DNA from: Solobacterium sp.
Lineage (GTDB): Bacteria > Bacillota_I > Bacilli_A > Erysipelotrichales > Erysipelotrichaceae
Assembly: GCA_017432325.1 (NCBI GenBank)
Contig: JAFRJJ010000090.1
Location: forward strand, 1-64,000
Reading direction: 5' to 3'
DNA length: 64,000 bases
Positions 1-8,134 of the stretch are shown piece by piece (the stretch's first letter is position 1; each line of letters starts with the position of its first letter). Under the pieces are notes generated by a model that was given only the letters and a program-made list of their open reading frames with translations, was not told the DNA's origin and did no database searches. Both the position numbers and the translations under genes were made by a program.

Positions 1-384
1 ACAGTTGTCATCGGAGAGATCCGGAATATCCGTAAAGGAAAGAATCTCGGAGACAGTGTAAACCTGAAACTGCACAGTCTGCCCTATGCAAAGATTTATG
101 GAATGCTGGAATACAAACTGCAGATATACGGGATCAGAATGGTTCGGCAGAATGAAGCATACAGCAGCCAGTGCGGACCGCATACAGAAAGAGTATGTGC
201 AGAAGAAGCGGTAAAGAAAAACAGGATAAAGAGAGGATTGTATCAGGAAGGCCAGGACATATACAATGCGGATGCGCTTGGTGCATACAACATTCTGAAA
301 AAGTATCTGTATGAGAATCAGATCGATGTATATATATCTGTAGCAGGCTTGTCCTCGACAGTGGTGATACAGGCAGCTGTGTAG
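1..384 (+). CDS. tnpB: TnpB-family protein of an IS200/IS605-type element, C-terminal part
   Basis: The reading frame is open from base 1, so the N-terminus lies outside the window. The visible 127 residues match the end of TnpB/OrfB: a VIGEIRNIRKG segment, a degenerate zinc-finger region (SSQCGPHTERVC), then NRIKRGLY and the conserved YNADALGAYNIL block holding the last RuvC aspartate. TnpB is an RNA-guided nuclease related to Cas12 that uses an RNA made from the 3' end of its element. The classic four-cysteine zinc ribbon is not intact, since only two cysteines are visible. This variant is, from memory, common in Bacillota copies, so it does not prove inactivity. Confidence 0.85.
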   Translation, partial: TVVIGEIRNIRKGKNLGDSVNLKLHSLPYAKIYGMLEYKLQIYGIRMVRQNEAYSSQCGPHTERVCAEEAVKKNRIKRGLYQEGQDIYNADALGAYNILKKYLYENQIDVYISVAGLSSTVVIQAAV

Positions 385-495
385 TATCTGCGATATGCAG
401 ATACAGCAGTAAAGGTGTCATGGACGCACCCGGGAGCTGCACAGCTAATGCTGTGCCAACCCGATGCTTGGCAATTCAATTGCCGAGTAGTTCAC
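385..495 (+). mobile_element. Right end of the IS200/IS605-type element, with hairpins
   Basis: Directly after the tnpB stop there are three stem-loops: tatctgc/gcagata at 385-403, gcacagc/gctgtgc at 439-456, and cttggcaa/ttgccgag at 467-487. The last is followed by tagttcac. A subterminal hairpin with a short single-stranded tail is what IS200/IS605 elements use as right end, and the same region normally forms the 3' part of the guide (omega) RNA. The exact end is inferred; about 490-495 is likely because the next gene's stop codon overlaps there. Confidence 0.6.
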
Positions 496-2384
496 TTCCA
501 GATATCACCGATCCAGCTGCGGATGATCTCATAATCCATCCGGTCGTCCAGCTCTTCCTGCACGGTGCGGGCCAGTTCAATGTTGTCGGTGATGATCGCG
601 TTCACATTTGAATCCATATATTTCTCCATGGAAGTCCTTGAATTGACGGTCCATACCGCGGTTTTCTTACCGGTATCGGAAGTTCTTTCCAGACGTGTAT
701 CGGTGGCGGTTTCTTCTTCCATGATCAGGATGTCGCAGTTCAGAGCGCTGATATCCCCATAAGCCCCGAAGAACAGCAGTCCGGTTTCAAATTCCGGATA
801 CCGGGTCTCTGCATAATTGATGACATCATAATTCAGGGAGATCAGCACGACGTCCTGAACGCAGTCTTTTTCACGGATCATGGCTGCCAGATCATCCACC
901 ATCTTTCTGTCAGCGGTTTCACCTTTGAGTTCGATAAACAGCATGATCCTGTCTTTTGCGGCATCCAGCATTTCTTCAATCGTAGCAGTCTGCACAACAG
1001 CATTTCTGCCGGTGGTATCTTTGAGCTTTAAGGACCTGATCTCCTGCAGTGTCATTTCCCTGGATGTTCTGGATACGCCTGCCAGCCGTCTGAAGTCATT
1101 GTCATGATTGATAATGTAATAGCCGTCTGATGTTCTCTGCACATCGATCTCACTTCCGTAACACTCATACCTGGCAGCCGCGTAGACTCCTTCGACGGAG
1201 TTTTCCGGAGCCAGCGTGCCTCCGGCCCTGTGGGCAATGATCTCAACGGGTGTTTTTATCTGCAGATAAAGATCGAATACGGCACCGACCGGTATGGAAG
1301 CCAGAGCGATCAGACCGGCAACCAGCAGGGAACGCATCAGCTTTGCCATATAGGAATACCTGTGCGGCCGGCTGAGATAAAGACGGTCCGGCTGCGGACG
1401 GGTATATTCCAGGTAAAAGCGCAGGAACCGTACGACCAGCAGGCCTCCCGTCAGCATCACCACAACAGAATTCAGGTATCCGCCCTCAAGTACGGAGAAT
1501 ACCGAAAGGATGCGCACCAGCAGGATACGTTCTTCAAGCGCGCTCATCTGTCTGCCTGTTTCCAGAATGGTTAGAATATCCAGGCTGTAATGCTTTGGAA
1601 GATCTAATCCGGCAAGGGTCAGAAGGAAAGCCGGCAGGATCAGGAACACAATATATCCGATGAGCTCGAACAGCCCGAGCTTCAGCATGTATTTCAGCAT
1701 CTTCGGGAAGAAGTCCTTCCAGTGCAGTCGGATCAGTTCATTGGATCTCTGCCTGGCGCTTTTCGGGTCAAGTCCGTCGATCAGGATGGCAGGAAGAATA
1801 AATATCTGTCGCAGACAGATCAATACAGCCGCAATGACCAGTATGAAATAGATGACCATGTAAAGAGGGGTGGAGATCACCACGTCCATGATGAAATTGG
1901 GAATATAGTATGTGCTGGTCAGACTGACAGTAAAACCGATCCCGATCAAAGGGATTACAAAGAGGATGAACAGAAGCACAGGAATGCCGGAGGGCGTCAT
2001 GAACCGTTTCAGGGCAAGTATTCCTTTTCTGACCGCGGCAAGCACACCGCTGAATCTGCCGCCCTGTCTGCCGTTGAGCAGATCATCCGCAAAATAGATA
2101 CCGGCAAACAGCTCTATGGATGTATAAGCCAGTACAAGCAGTACGCCGGACAGCAGAAGAACGTATCCTTCCCAGCGGGTGAACAGATCCGTCAGATTGG
2201 CAGTAGTAATGATCAGGTTGCGTCCTGTGATGATCTCTGTTGATTTTTTGATGATCCAGGCTGCAGCCGCAAGAAGCAGGGAAGTATGAAAAGAAAAATC
2301 CCAAAGCTCAGGCAGGATCTCCAGTGCCAGCCTGCCCCAGCTGATCTGTTTCTGTCCGTTTGCGGTCTGTTGATTCTCTGTCAT
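492..2384 (-). CDS. Membrane-bound glycerophosphodiester phosphodiesterase
   Basis: The 630-residue protein has a long N-terminal membrane region with several hydrophobic helices (roughly residues 25-350), of the type seen in GlpQ-like proteins with a glycerophosphodiesterase membrane domain. A catalytic GDPD domain follows at about residues 385-610. Its signature is IIAHRAGGTLAPENS with the HR active-site histidine, then SEIDVQRTSDGYYIINHD carrying the metal-binding Glu/Asp and second histidine. It should hydrolyse glycerophosphodiesters, perhaps from lipids or lipoteichoic acid, outside or at the membrane. The ATG at 2384 has an upstream GGAG. The stop codon overlaps the end of the neighbouring IS, so the original C-terminus may have been slightly altered. 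Confidence 0.88.
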   Translation of the reverse strand: MTENQQTANGQKQISWGRLALEILPELWDFSFHTSLLLAAAAWIIKKSTEIITGRNLIITTANLTDLFTRWEGYVLLLSGVLLVLAYTSIELFAGIYFADDLLNGRQGGRFSGVLAAVRKGILALKRFMTPSGIPVLLFILFVIPLIGIGFTVSLTSTYYIPNFIMDVVISTPLYMVIYFILVIAAVLICLRQIFILPAILIDGLDPKSARQRSNELIRLHWKDFFPKMLKYMLKLGLFELIGYIVFLILPAFLLTLAGLDLPKHYSLDILTILETGRQMSALEERILLVRILSVFSVLEGGYLNSVVVMLTGGLLVVRFLRFYLEYTRPQPDRLYLSRPHRYSYMAKLMRSLLVAGLIALASIPVGAVFDLYLQIKTPVEIIAHRAGGTLAPENSVEGVYAAARYECYGSEIDVQRTSDGYYIINHDNDFRRLAGVSRTSREMTLQEIRSLKLKDTTGRNAVVQTATIEEMLDAAKDRIMLFIELKGETADRKMVDDLAAMIREKDCVQDVVLISLNYDVINYAETRYPEFETGLLFFGAYGDISALNCDILIMEEETATDTRLERTSDTGKKTAVWTVNSRTSMEKYMDSNVNAIITDNIELARTVQEELDDRMDYEIIRSWIGDIWK

Positions 2385-2584
2385 GTGTTTCTCCGTATAT
2401 CATTGTATTACATTGCCATGGGTACTCACATTCTATCGTTCTGAAAAAGCGGTTTTCATTGTGCTGAAGGAGCCGGTGACTGATGATGGGGAACAGCGGA
2501 AACTATAAGACTGTTATCTGAACAGATAATTATTAAGAGTTTCTGAAGAGCGGGCGCTTTGTTCCATGTTGTTTTTCAGAAATG

Positions 2585-2590
2585 TATAAT
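2585..2590 (+). promoter_or_regulatory. Candidate -10 box for the M48 protease gene
   Basis: A perfect TATAAT lies 46 bases upstream of the ATG at 2637. The nearest TTG-type -35 (ttgttc at 2559-2564) is 20 bases away, longer than ideal, so only the -10 is proposed. Confidence 0.35.
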
Positions 2591-2636
2591 GGATATGTAT
2601 GTACGTCACGTCATACTGCAGTAAAGGAGTTTGCAT

Positions 2637-3971
2637 ATGAGTCTTGATTCAAGATTGTTTATTCACGAGAAGGACCTGTCTTCTCTTGAGGCTTTAAAAG
2701 CCATACCCGGTTTTACATCATTTGTAAAATCATTTATGAAGGACTGGAATGAGAAACAGTTCAGAATACAGAATATGTCTTCCAGGCTCCGCATCAGCAA
2801 AGAGCAGCTTCCGAAGTATTACGCGATGCTGGAGGATGTCTGCGAAAAGATGGAAATCGACGTTCCGGAGATGTACCTGGAACTGAACGTTGTTCCCAAC
2901 GCGTACACATACGGGGACGACAAGCCGTTCATCGTTGTAACATCCGGTCTGATCGAAACGATCCCCGATGAACTGATCCCGTCGGTCCTCGCACATGAAT
3001 GCGGTCATATCGTCTGCCATCATACGCTGTATACGACCATGGGATCACTCATCCTCAACGGTATGGCAACCATGGTACCGGCAGCCCTCAGAGGACTGAT
3101 CACACTGCCGCTGCAGATGGCGTTTGCCTACTGGATGAGATGCAGTGAGTTTTCCGCTGACCGAGCTGCCATGATCTATGACGGGAGCAGTGATCATATG
3201 ATCGAGGTATGCATGAGGCTGGCAGGCTACGGCAAGTTCATTGATGACAAGGCGGATCCCGAAGTATTTATCAGACAGGCTGAAGAATACCGTGAGTTTG
3301 TCAAGGATTCCAAACGGAACCAGACACTGGAATTCCTCCTGCTGGCAGGACAGACACATCCGCTGACAGCGGTACGTGCCTATGAATGCAGGGAATGGTC
3401 AGGTTCAGACGCCTACCGTCAGATCATGACATACTGGAATGAGCACAAAGAAGGCAGACCGTATTCGGAGATCCCTCTGTTTGAAACGATCCAGTCATAT
3501 GTCGGAAAGAATGCCGAAGCAGTGGAAAAGGAACTGCGTGACCTTGGCTTTACCAATATCAGCACACAGACAACAGCGGAAAAGGGAAAGAATACGGTCC
3601 GCAGCGGCATCACGGAGATCCGCATCGACGGTCTGAACGAAACGGAAAGCTGTGCCTGGTTCGATGCCGGCACGCCTGTACAGATCACATATTATGAACC
3701 GTTTGTCTCAATGGAAGACAGGATCATGCATCCGGATGAAGTGCAGATCCCGGGCATTAATGATTTCTTTGCCGGCAAGAACTGCAGCGAAGTATACCAG
3801 ATGTTCATCGATGCCGGTTTTGTCAATGTCATCATAGAGAGATCCGAAAAGAAGGGCATCTTTGCCAAGCAGGGCAGTGTCGTATCGGTAACGGTCGACC
3901 AGCGCACCAGATATGATCTGGGTGAATGGGTCAGCCGGGATGCCCATGTCGTGATCTATTACGTCAGATAG
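2637..3971 (+). CDS. M48-family metalloprotease with PASTA-like C-terminal repeats
   Basis: An M48 zinc protease domain fills residues of about 40-270: HECGH is the zinc-binding HExxH helix and SEFSADRAAM carries the third ligand region (ExxxD). The C-terminal third has two PASTA-like segments (beginning YVGKNAEAVEKELRDLGF and FAGKNCSEVYQMFIDAGF), each an amphipathic helix followed by a strand with GSVVSVTV-type endings. PASTA domains usually bind peptidoglycan outside the cell, yet no signal peptide or strong membrane helix is visible here. The ATG at 2637 is chosen over a TTG at 2631 because AAAGGAG at 2623-2629 is ideally spaced to it. The substrate is unknown. Confidence 0.8.
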   Translation: MSLDSRLFIHEKDLSSLEALKAIPGFTSFVKSFMKDWNEKQFRIQNMSSRLRISKEQLPKYYAMLEDVCEKMEIDVPEMYLELNVVPNAYTYGDDKPFIVVTSGLIETIPDELIPSVLAHECGHIVCHHTLYTTMGSLILNGMATMVPAALRGLITLPLQMAFAYWMRCSEFSADRAAMIYDGSSDHMIEVCMRLAGYGKFIDDKADPEVFIRQAEEYREFVKDSKRNQTLEFLLLAGQTHPLTAVRAYECREWSGSDAYRQIMTYWNEHKEGRPYSEIPLFETIQSYVGKNAEAVEKELRDLGFTNISTQTTAEKGKNTVRSGITEIRIDGLNETESCAWFDAGTPVQITYYEPFVSMEDRIMHPDEVQIPGINDFFAGKNCSEVYQMFIDAGFVNVIIERSEKKGIFAKQGSVVSVTVDQRTRYDLGEWVSRDAHVVIYYVR

Positions 3972-3978
3972 GTACAGA

Positions 3979-4002
3979 AAAAGCAGGATCAGTCCTGCTT
4001 TT
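3979..4002. terminator. Bidirectional terminator between convergent genes
   Basis: A perfect stem, aaaagcagga / tcctgctttt with a four-base loop, has A-rich and T-rich flanks. It lies between the protease gene and the convergent thioesterase gene and overlaps the last codons of the latter. Confidence 0.75.
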
Positions 4003-4393
4003 CATCTGCTCCGTTTTTGCGTTCACCGGTCACATACATCGTAAATGTACCTTTGCATACGAGCTTTTCATGCTGGTCATATACTGCACTTTCGATGACC
4101 TTTGTCGTTCTGCCGTCATGGATCGTAATGCCTTCCGCGCGCAGAATATCGCCTTTGACAGCAGGTCTGATATAGCTCATATCAGCCCGCAGCGTCACAA
4201 CATTGACGCCCGAACTGAGCGCAGCCATGCCTGCCGCCGTGTCGCACAGGGTATACAGATAGCCGCCATGTGTATGCCCGTACAGATTCAACGCATGTTC
4301 CGTGACCTCGGTCTCATAGATTGAGTGCCCCGGGTCGATCAATATGATCCGTACGTTTTCAAATATCCTGATCTCCTGCAGCTGTTCTTCCAT
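3989..4393 (-). CDS. PaaI-type hotdog-fold thioesterase
   Basis: The 134-residue protein has the hotdog thioesterase pattern: ALNLYGHTHGGYLYTLCDTAAG (substrate-pocket helix with the N/H-G-x-x-H-G-G motif) and later TLRADMSYIRPAVKGD (the strand preceding the RPAxxGD turn), ending in a typical CKGTFTMYV strand. Such enzymes hydrolyse acyl-CoA, often aromatic acyl-CoA. The start at 4393 (MEEQLQE) is favoured over an upstream in-frame ATG at 4441 because the homologous fold begins here and a GAGAGG lies 7 bases upstream. It is convergent with the M48 protease gene and shares its terminator. Confidence 0.8.
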   Translation of the reverse strand: MEEQLQEIRIFENVRIILIDPGHSIYETEVTEHALNLYGHTHGGYLYTLCDTAAGMAALSSGVNVVTLRADMSYIRPAVKGDILRAEGITIHDGRTTKVIESAVYDQHEKLVCKGTFTMYVTGERKNGADEKQD

Positions 4394-4454
4394 CGTTCTG
4401 CCTCTCAACAGCGTTAACGATAGCACTGAACAGGCATGCATTGCAATGTCAAAC

Positions 4455-5132
4455 TCATGTTTCTGAAGTCCATTTTTCCCTCATATCCTGCAGCAGAATA
4501 AACGCTTCTGCACAGATGTCCGGACCGAACATACCTTTCAGGTCATTGACCGGAAGGCTTTCTACCAGCATATATCTTGTACAGAGACAGACAAGCTCGT
4601 TCCTGTACCGGTCACGGACCAGATGCCGAAGCAGTTCGTGGTTTTCTGCTTTCCGATCAAGAAACCGCATGATCCGTTCATATTCGCAAAACAGTCCGAT
4701 AACTTCAGGATCCTGTACCAGTACATTGTCATCCGGACCAGGGCAGGAGAAACCATTTGTTTCATCATTGTTTTGACAGTTCTTGTATGCCTGATCCAGA
4801 AGAACAGCTGCTTCCGTGAATATGACGGATCCGAATATCCGCAGCAGATCACGCATCTGATATCTGTTCTCAAGGATCAGACACGCGCATCTGCTGACCA
4901 GGTCATGCCTGCATCTGTACTGCAGCAGATATCCGAGGATGCCTTCCGTGTCATCCTTGTTATCGAGTATCAGCATCCTATGTTCAGTTTCAGATATGAG
5001 TTTCTTGATCATCGTTTCCAGATCCCTGATCTCTGCCTCATTGATGCGGATCTGCCTTTCGGCATGCCTGATCAGTTTCTGGATCTCAGCAGGGATATCC
5101 TGATCATTTTCTTCAGTCTGATATTTGTTCAA
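4455..5132 (-). CDS. Uncharacterised protein with two copies of a ~70-residue helical repeat
   Basis: I do not recognise the family. After a charged coiled-coil-like N-terminus (residues 15-50), two related segments follow. The first contains ILDNKDDTEGILGYLLQ, DLVSRCACLILE, DLLRIFG and IFTEAAVLL. The second contains FLDRKAENHELLRHLV, ELVCLCTRYMLV, DLKGMFG and ICAEAFILL. The same unit makes up the small protein encoded at 5900-6175, so this is a local repeat family. The start is a TTG at 5132, preceded by a perfect GGAGGT; the in-frame ATG at 5153 overlaps that ribosome site and is unlikely. It is divergently oriented from the macrodomain gene. Confidence 0.7.
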   Translation of the reverse strand: MNKYQTEENDQDIPAEIQKLIRHAERQIRINEAEIRDLETMIKKLISETEHRMLILDNKDDTEGILGYLLQYRCRHDLVSRCACLILENRYQMRDLLRIFGSVIFTEAAVLLDQAYKNCQNNDETNGFSCPGPDDNVLVQDPEVIGLFCEYERIMRFLDRKAENHELLRHLVRDRYRNELVCLCTRYMLVESLPVNDLKGMFGPDICAEAFILLQDMREKWTSET

Positions 5133-5287
5133 CAGTCTACCTCCATTCCACACAGCATGTCATAAACCGGCCGGTCCGTTGAATGCAGGAATATCATATC
5201 TTCTGAAAGTATGCTGTGCAGGTAGAGTATGTACAAACAGCACAAACGCGGATACTGTTATGATGGAAACAGCAGGAGTAACGTCAT

Positions 5288-5797
5288 ATGTCAGGAACGA
5301 TCACGATCATCAATGCAGGAATAACAGCTTTGGACGCGGACGCTGTCGTGAATGCCGCTAACAGCGGATTATATGCGGGCGGAGGTGTCTGCGGAGCGAT
5401 CTTCAGGGAAGCGGGTTATAACGAGCTCGATGCAGCGTGCCGCAGGATCGGCCACTGTGACACAGGCTCAGCCATGATCACACCGGGATTCCGCCTGAAA
5501 GCAAAGTATATCATCCATGCGGTCGGCCCGGTCTGGAACGGCGGGAACCACAATGAAGAACAGCTGCTGTACAGTGCTTACAGAAAGTCATTGGAACTTG
5601 CGCTGCAGTATGACTGTCATTCGATCGGGTTCCCTCTGATCTCAGCAGGGATCTACGGCTGTCCGAAGAACATTGCCTGGAATAATGCATTGAATGCATG
5701 CCGTGATTTTCTGAAGGAACATCCGGACAGTGATATACAGATCATATTTGCGGTACCGGATCCCAATATCAGAAAGATGGGGCAGGAAAGGCTTTAA
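5288..5797 (+). CDS. Macrodomain protein (ADP-ribose / O-acetyl-ADP-ribose binding)
   Basis: The 169 residues are a single macrodomain of canonical MacroD/YmdB type. DAVVNAANSGLYAGGGVCGAI holds the ADP-ribose-contacting Asn and the glycine-rich loop, KYIIHAVGPVW is the second conserved strand, and GFPLISAGIYGCPKNIAW is the diphosphate-binding loop. Members bind ADP-ribose and many hydrolyse it from proteins, nucleic acids or O-acetyl-ADP-ribose. An AGGAG stands 8 bases before the ATG. Unlike the macrodomain genes near 16-18 kb, it lacks the N-terminal extension and the Cys/His-rich insertion. Confidence 0.9.
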   Translation: MSGTITIINAGITALDADAVVNAANSGLYAGGGVCGAIFREAGYNELDAACRRIGHCDTGSAMITPGFRLKAKYIIHAVGPVWNGGNHNEEQLLYSAYRKSLELALQYDCHSIGFPLISAGIYGCPKNIAWNNALNACRDFLKEHPDSDIQIIFAVPDPNIRKMGQERL

Positions 5798-5899
5798 ACT
5801 GCATCGATCAGCCGATTTAGCCCGTTTTGACACCGCTTTGACACCTGACGTATTTTTGCGCCAGGCTTTTTTATACAATGTGTCCATAAGGGGGACAGT

Positions 5900-6175
5900 A
5901 TGGACGAGATAAAAAATATGATCGACAGCAGTATCATCAAATGTGAACATATCATCAGCGGCCTGGATAAATATGATGAAACAGAAGGGATGCTGAGGCT
6001 CCTGATCAAAAAGTGGTACTTCGATGACCTGGTCAACCGGTGTGCAAGGCTGATGCTGGAGGATGACATCGAAGATGACGATCTTGAAGAACTGTTCGGA
6101 GAAGATATCTTCGAACATGCTAAGAAACTGTATGAAGATATGCATAAAAGATGGAGCAGACATTTCAACGCATGA
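5900..6175 (+). CDS. Small acidic single-repeat protein related to the gene at 4455-5132
   Basis: This 91-residue acidic protein is one copy of the repeat seen twice in the product of 4455-5132. The shared pattern is GLDKYDETEGMLRLLI, DDLVNRCARLMLEDD, DDLEELFGEDIFEHAKKLYEDM and a terminal KRW. It is predicted to be all-helical, with no membrane segment and no recognisable catalytic motif. A GGGGG ribosome site precedes the ATG. Its stop overlaps the start of the next small gene (ATGA), so the two are probably co-translated. The function is unknown. Confidence 0.7.
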   Translation: MDEIKNMIDSSIIKCEHIISGLDKYDETEGMLRLLIKKWYFDDLVNRCARLMLEDDIEDDDLEELFGEDIFEHAKKLYEDMHKRWSRHFNA

Positions 6176-6375
6176 GCAGACAGACAGAGGGTAAACGGAT
6201 CTCACAGCAGAAATTCAATGACAGGGTCAGGGAATACCTGATCAGTCTGACAGATGAAGCAGAAACAGAGCGTCTGATAAAACGGTATCATACAGAACTG
6301 GAAAAATGCCGCAAGGATCAATGGAGACCGGAAACAGCAGGAGCCGCCGTATTCCTGGGCTTCCTGCATAACTGA
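6172..6375 (+). CDS. Small charged protein of unknown function
   Basis: The 67-residue frame begins at the ATG that overlaps the stop of the preceding gene by the sequence ATGA, which suggests translational coupling. It is rich in Lys, Arg and Glu and predicted helical (FNDRVREYLISLTDE, ERLIKRYHTELEK). No domain is recognised. The tight coupling to the single-repeat protein is the main reason to regard it as real. Confidence 0.5.
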   Translation: MSRQTEGKRISQQKFNDRVREYLISLTDEAETERLIKRYHTELEKCRKDQWRPETAGAAVFLGFLHN

Positions 6376-6492
6376 ATGAACAGCACAGTACAGGAAAAAC
6401 ATCTGTACTGTTTTTCTTCGTTTTCCGGTATTCTGATCTTCTTTCCTTTTCTGTCAAAAACATTTATCATAGTGAGTTGCACAGGTGAAAAC

Positions 6493-7857
6493 ATGGATAA
6501 AGATCAAAGAGGAACTTTTTCGGGAAAACTGGGTTTTGTCCTTTCGGCAGCAGGAGCTTCCGTAGGACTTGGCAATATCTGGAGATTCCCTTATCTGGCA
6601 GCGAAATACGGAGGCGGGGTATTCCTGCTGATTTATATCATTCTGGCTCTGACGTTCGGATATACGATGATCGTTTCCGAAACAGCGATCGGACGTATGA
6701 CAGGCAGAAGTCCTGTTGGAGCGTTCAGGCATTTCGGAAACAGCCTGAAGCTGAAATTCGGCGGCTGGATCAATGCCGTGATACCGGTACTGATCGTACC
6801 GTATTACTCCGTGATCGGAGGCTGGGTATGCAAATATCTGTTTGAATATATCAGGGGAAACGGGGCACTGCTGGCGGATGACAGTTATTTCGGCAGTTTC
6901 ATCTCTCAGCCCGGTCCGTCGATCTTCTGGTTCGTATTCTTTGCGGCATGCACGATCGCTGTCATTGCGGCAGGTGTGGACAAGGGAATCGAACGCATCT
7001 CAAAGCTGCTGATGCCGGTGCTTGTCATCCTGTCATTGATCACAGCTGTATATTCCATCAGCCGTCCCGGAGCCCTGGCAGGTGTGAAGTATTTCCTGAT
7101 CCCGGACTTCTCAAGATTTTCATGGATGGCTGTTGTGGCGGCACTGGGACAGATGTTCTACTCGCTCTCATGCGCAATGGGCATCCTGATCACATTCGGC
7201 TCCTATATGAAAAAAGACGTGGATATCGAAGCATCCACAGTACAGGTCGAGATCTTTGACACAGCGATCGCCATCATGGCAGGACTGATGATCATACCTG
7301 CGGTATTCGCTTATTCGGGCGGAGACGCCAATGTCCTGAAGTCAGGACCTTCACTCATGTTTGTGATGCTGCCGAAAGTATTCAACAGCATGGGTATGGG
7401 TACACTGATCGGCATCGTATTCTTCCTGCTGGTATTCTTTGCGGCGCTGACCAGTGCCATCGCACTGTCTGAGTCAGCAGCCAGTACCATGGAGGATGAA
7501 CTCAGACTGAGCAGGGGAAAGTCTTCTGCGGCAATGTTTATCATCACCGTTGCGCTTGGTCTGCTGTCATGCCTGGGCTTCAATGTACTGGACTATGTCC
7601 ACCTGGCAGGCATGGGTATTCTCGATCTGTTTGACTTCCTGACGAACTCCGTCATGATGCCGGTATCCGCGATTACGATCTGTCTGCTTGTCCTGAAGGT
7701 ATGCGGAACTGATGCCGTGATCAGGGAAGTAACGATCAGTTCTGAGTTCAAACGCAAAAACATTTATCTCTTTGTACTCAGGTATTTTGCAGTAGCATTC
7801 ATCCTGGTCATTCTCATCAGTTCTGTACTCAGTGCTGCCGGAGTGATCCAGATCTGA
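6493..7857 (+). CDS. Sodium-dependent NSS/SLC6-family transporter
   Basis: The 454-residue protein has about 11-12 hydrophobic helices and the NSS hallmarks: GLGNIWRFPYLAAKYGGG in TM1, the KGIERISKLLMP loop-helix segment, and the long TM6 region FYSLSCAMGILITFGSY. Bacterial members such as MhsT and TnaT import hydrophobic or aromatic amino acids with sodium. The ATG at 6493 is chosen because AGGTGA precedes it closely and TM1 begins 12 residues later; the frame extends further upstream without a good start. A strong terminator follows. Confidence 0.9.
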   Translation: MDKDQRGTFSGKLGFVLSAAGASVGLGNIWRFPYLAAKYGGGVFLLIYIILALTFGYTMIVSETAIGRMTGRSPVGAFRHFGNSLKLKFGGWINAVIPVLIVPYYSVIGGWVCKYLFEYIRGNGALLADDSYFGSFISQPGPSIFWFVFFAACTIAVIAAGVDKGIERISKLLMPVLVILSLITAVYSISRPGALAGVKYFLIPDFSRFSWMAVVAALGQMFYSLSCAMGILITFGSYMKKDVDIEASTVQVEIFDTAIAIMAGLMIIPAVFAYSGGDANVLKSGPSLMFVMLPKVFNSMGMGTLIGIVFFLLVFFAALTSAIALSESAASTMEDELRLSRGKSSAAMFIITVALGLLSCLGFNVLDYVHLAGMGILDLFDFLTNSVMMPVSAITICLLVLKVCGTDAVIREVTISSEFKRKNIYLFVLRYFAVAFILVILISSVLSAAGVIQI

Positions 7858-7884
7858 CAGATGATATCAAATAGTAAATTACAA

Positions 7885-7920
7885 AACCTCTTTGCCTGAA
7901 ATGGTGAAGAGGTTTTTGTT
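7885..7920 (+). terminator. Rho-independent terminator after the NSS transporter
   Basis: The stem aacctctt / aagaggtt is followed by a run of T residues, 28 bases after the transporter stop codon. The remaining ~210 bases to the next gene show nothing else clear. Confidence 0.8.
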
Positions 7921-8134
7921 TTGCATGATGTCCAGAATTGTTCAGAAGTATCTGTATCTACAGGAAAAGCAGGCATAAATCATCTTTGAAAGACGAAATA
8001 CAGGTTTGCATGGCTGATCGTTGAATGATTCCGGTTTTATTATTTCGCTGAAAGTTGAAAACGCAAAAACTATGTGTGCATTTTTATGTACTGTGTCAAG
8101 ACTAAGATGAATTTGTGACTGAAGGAGGGAATAT

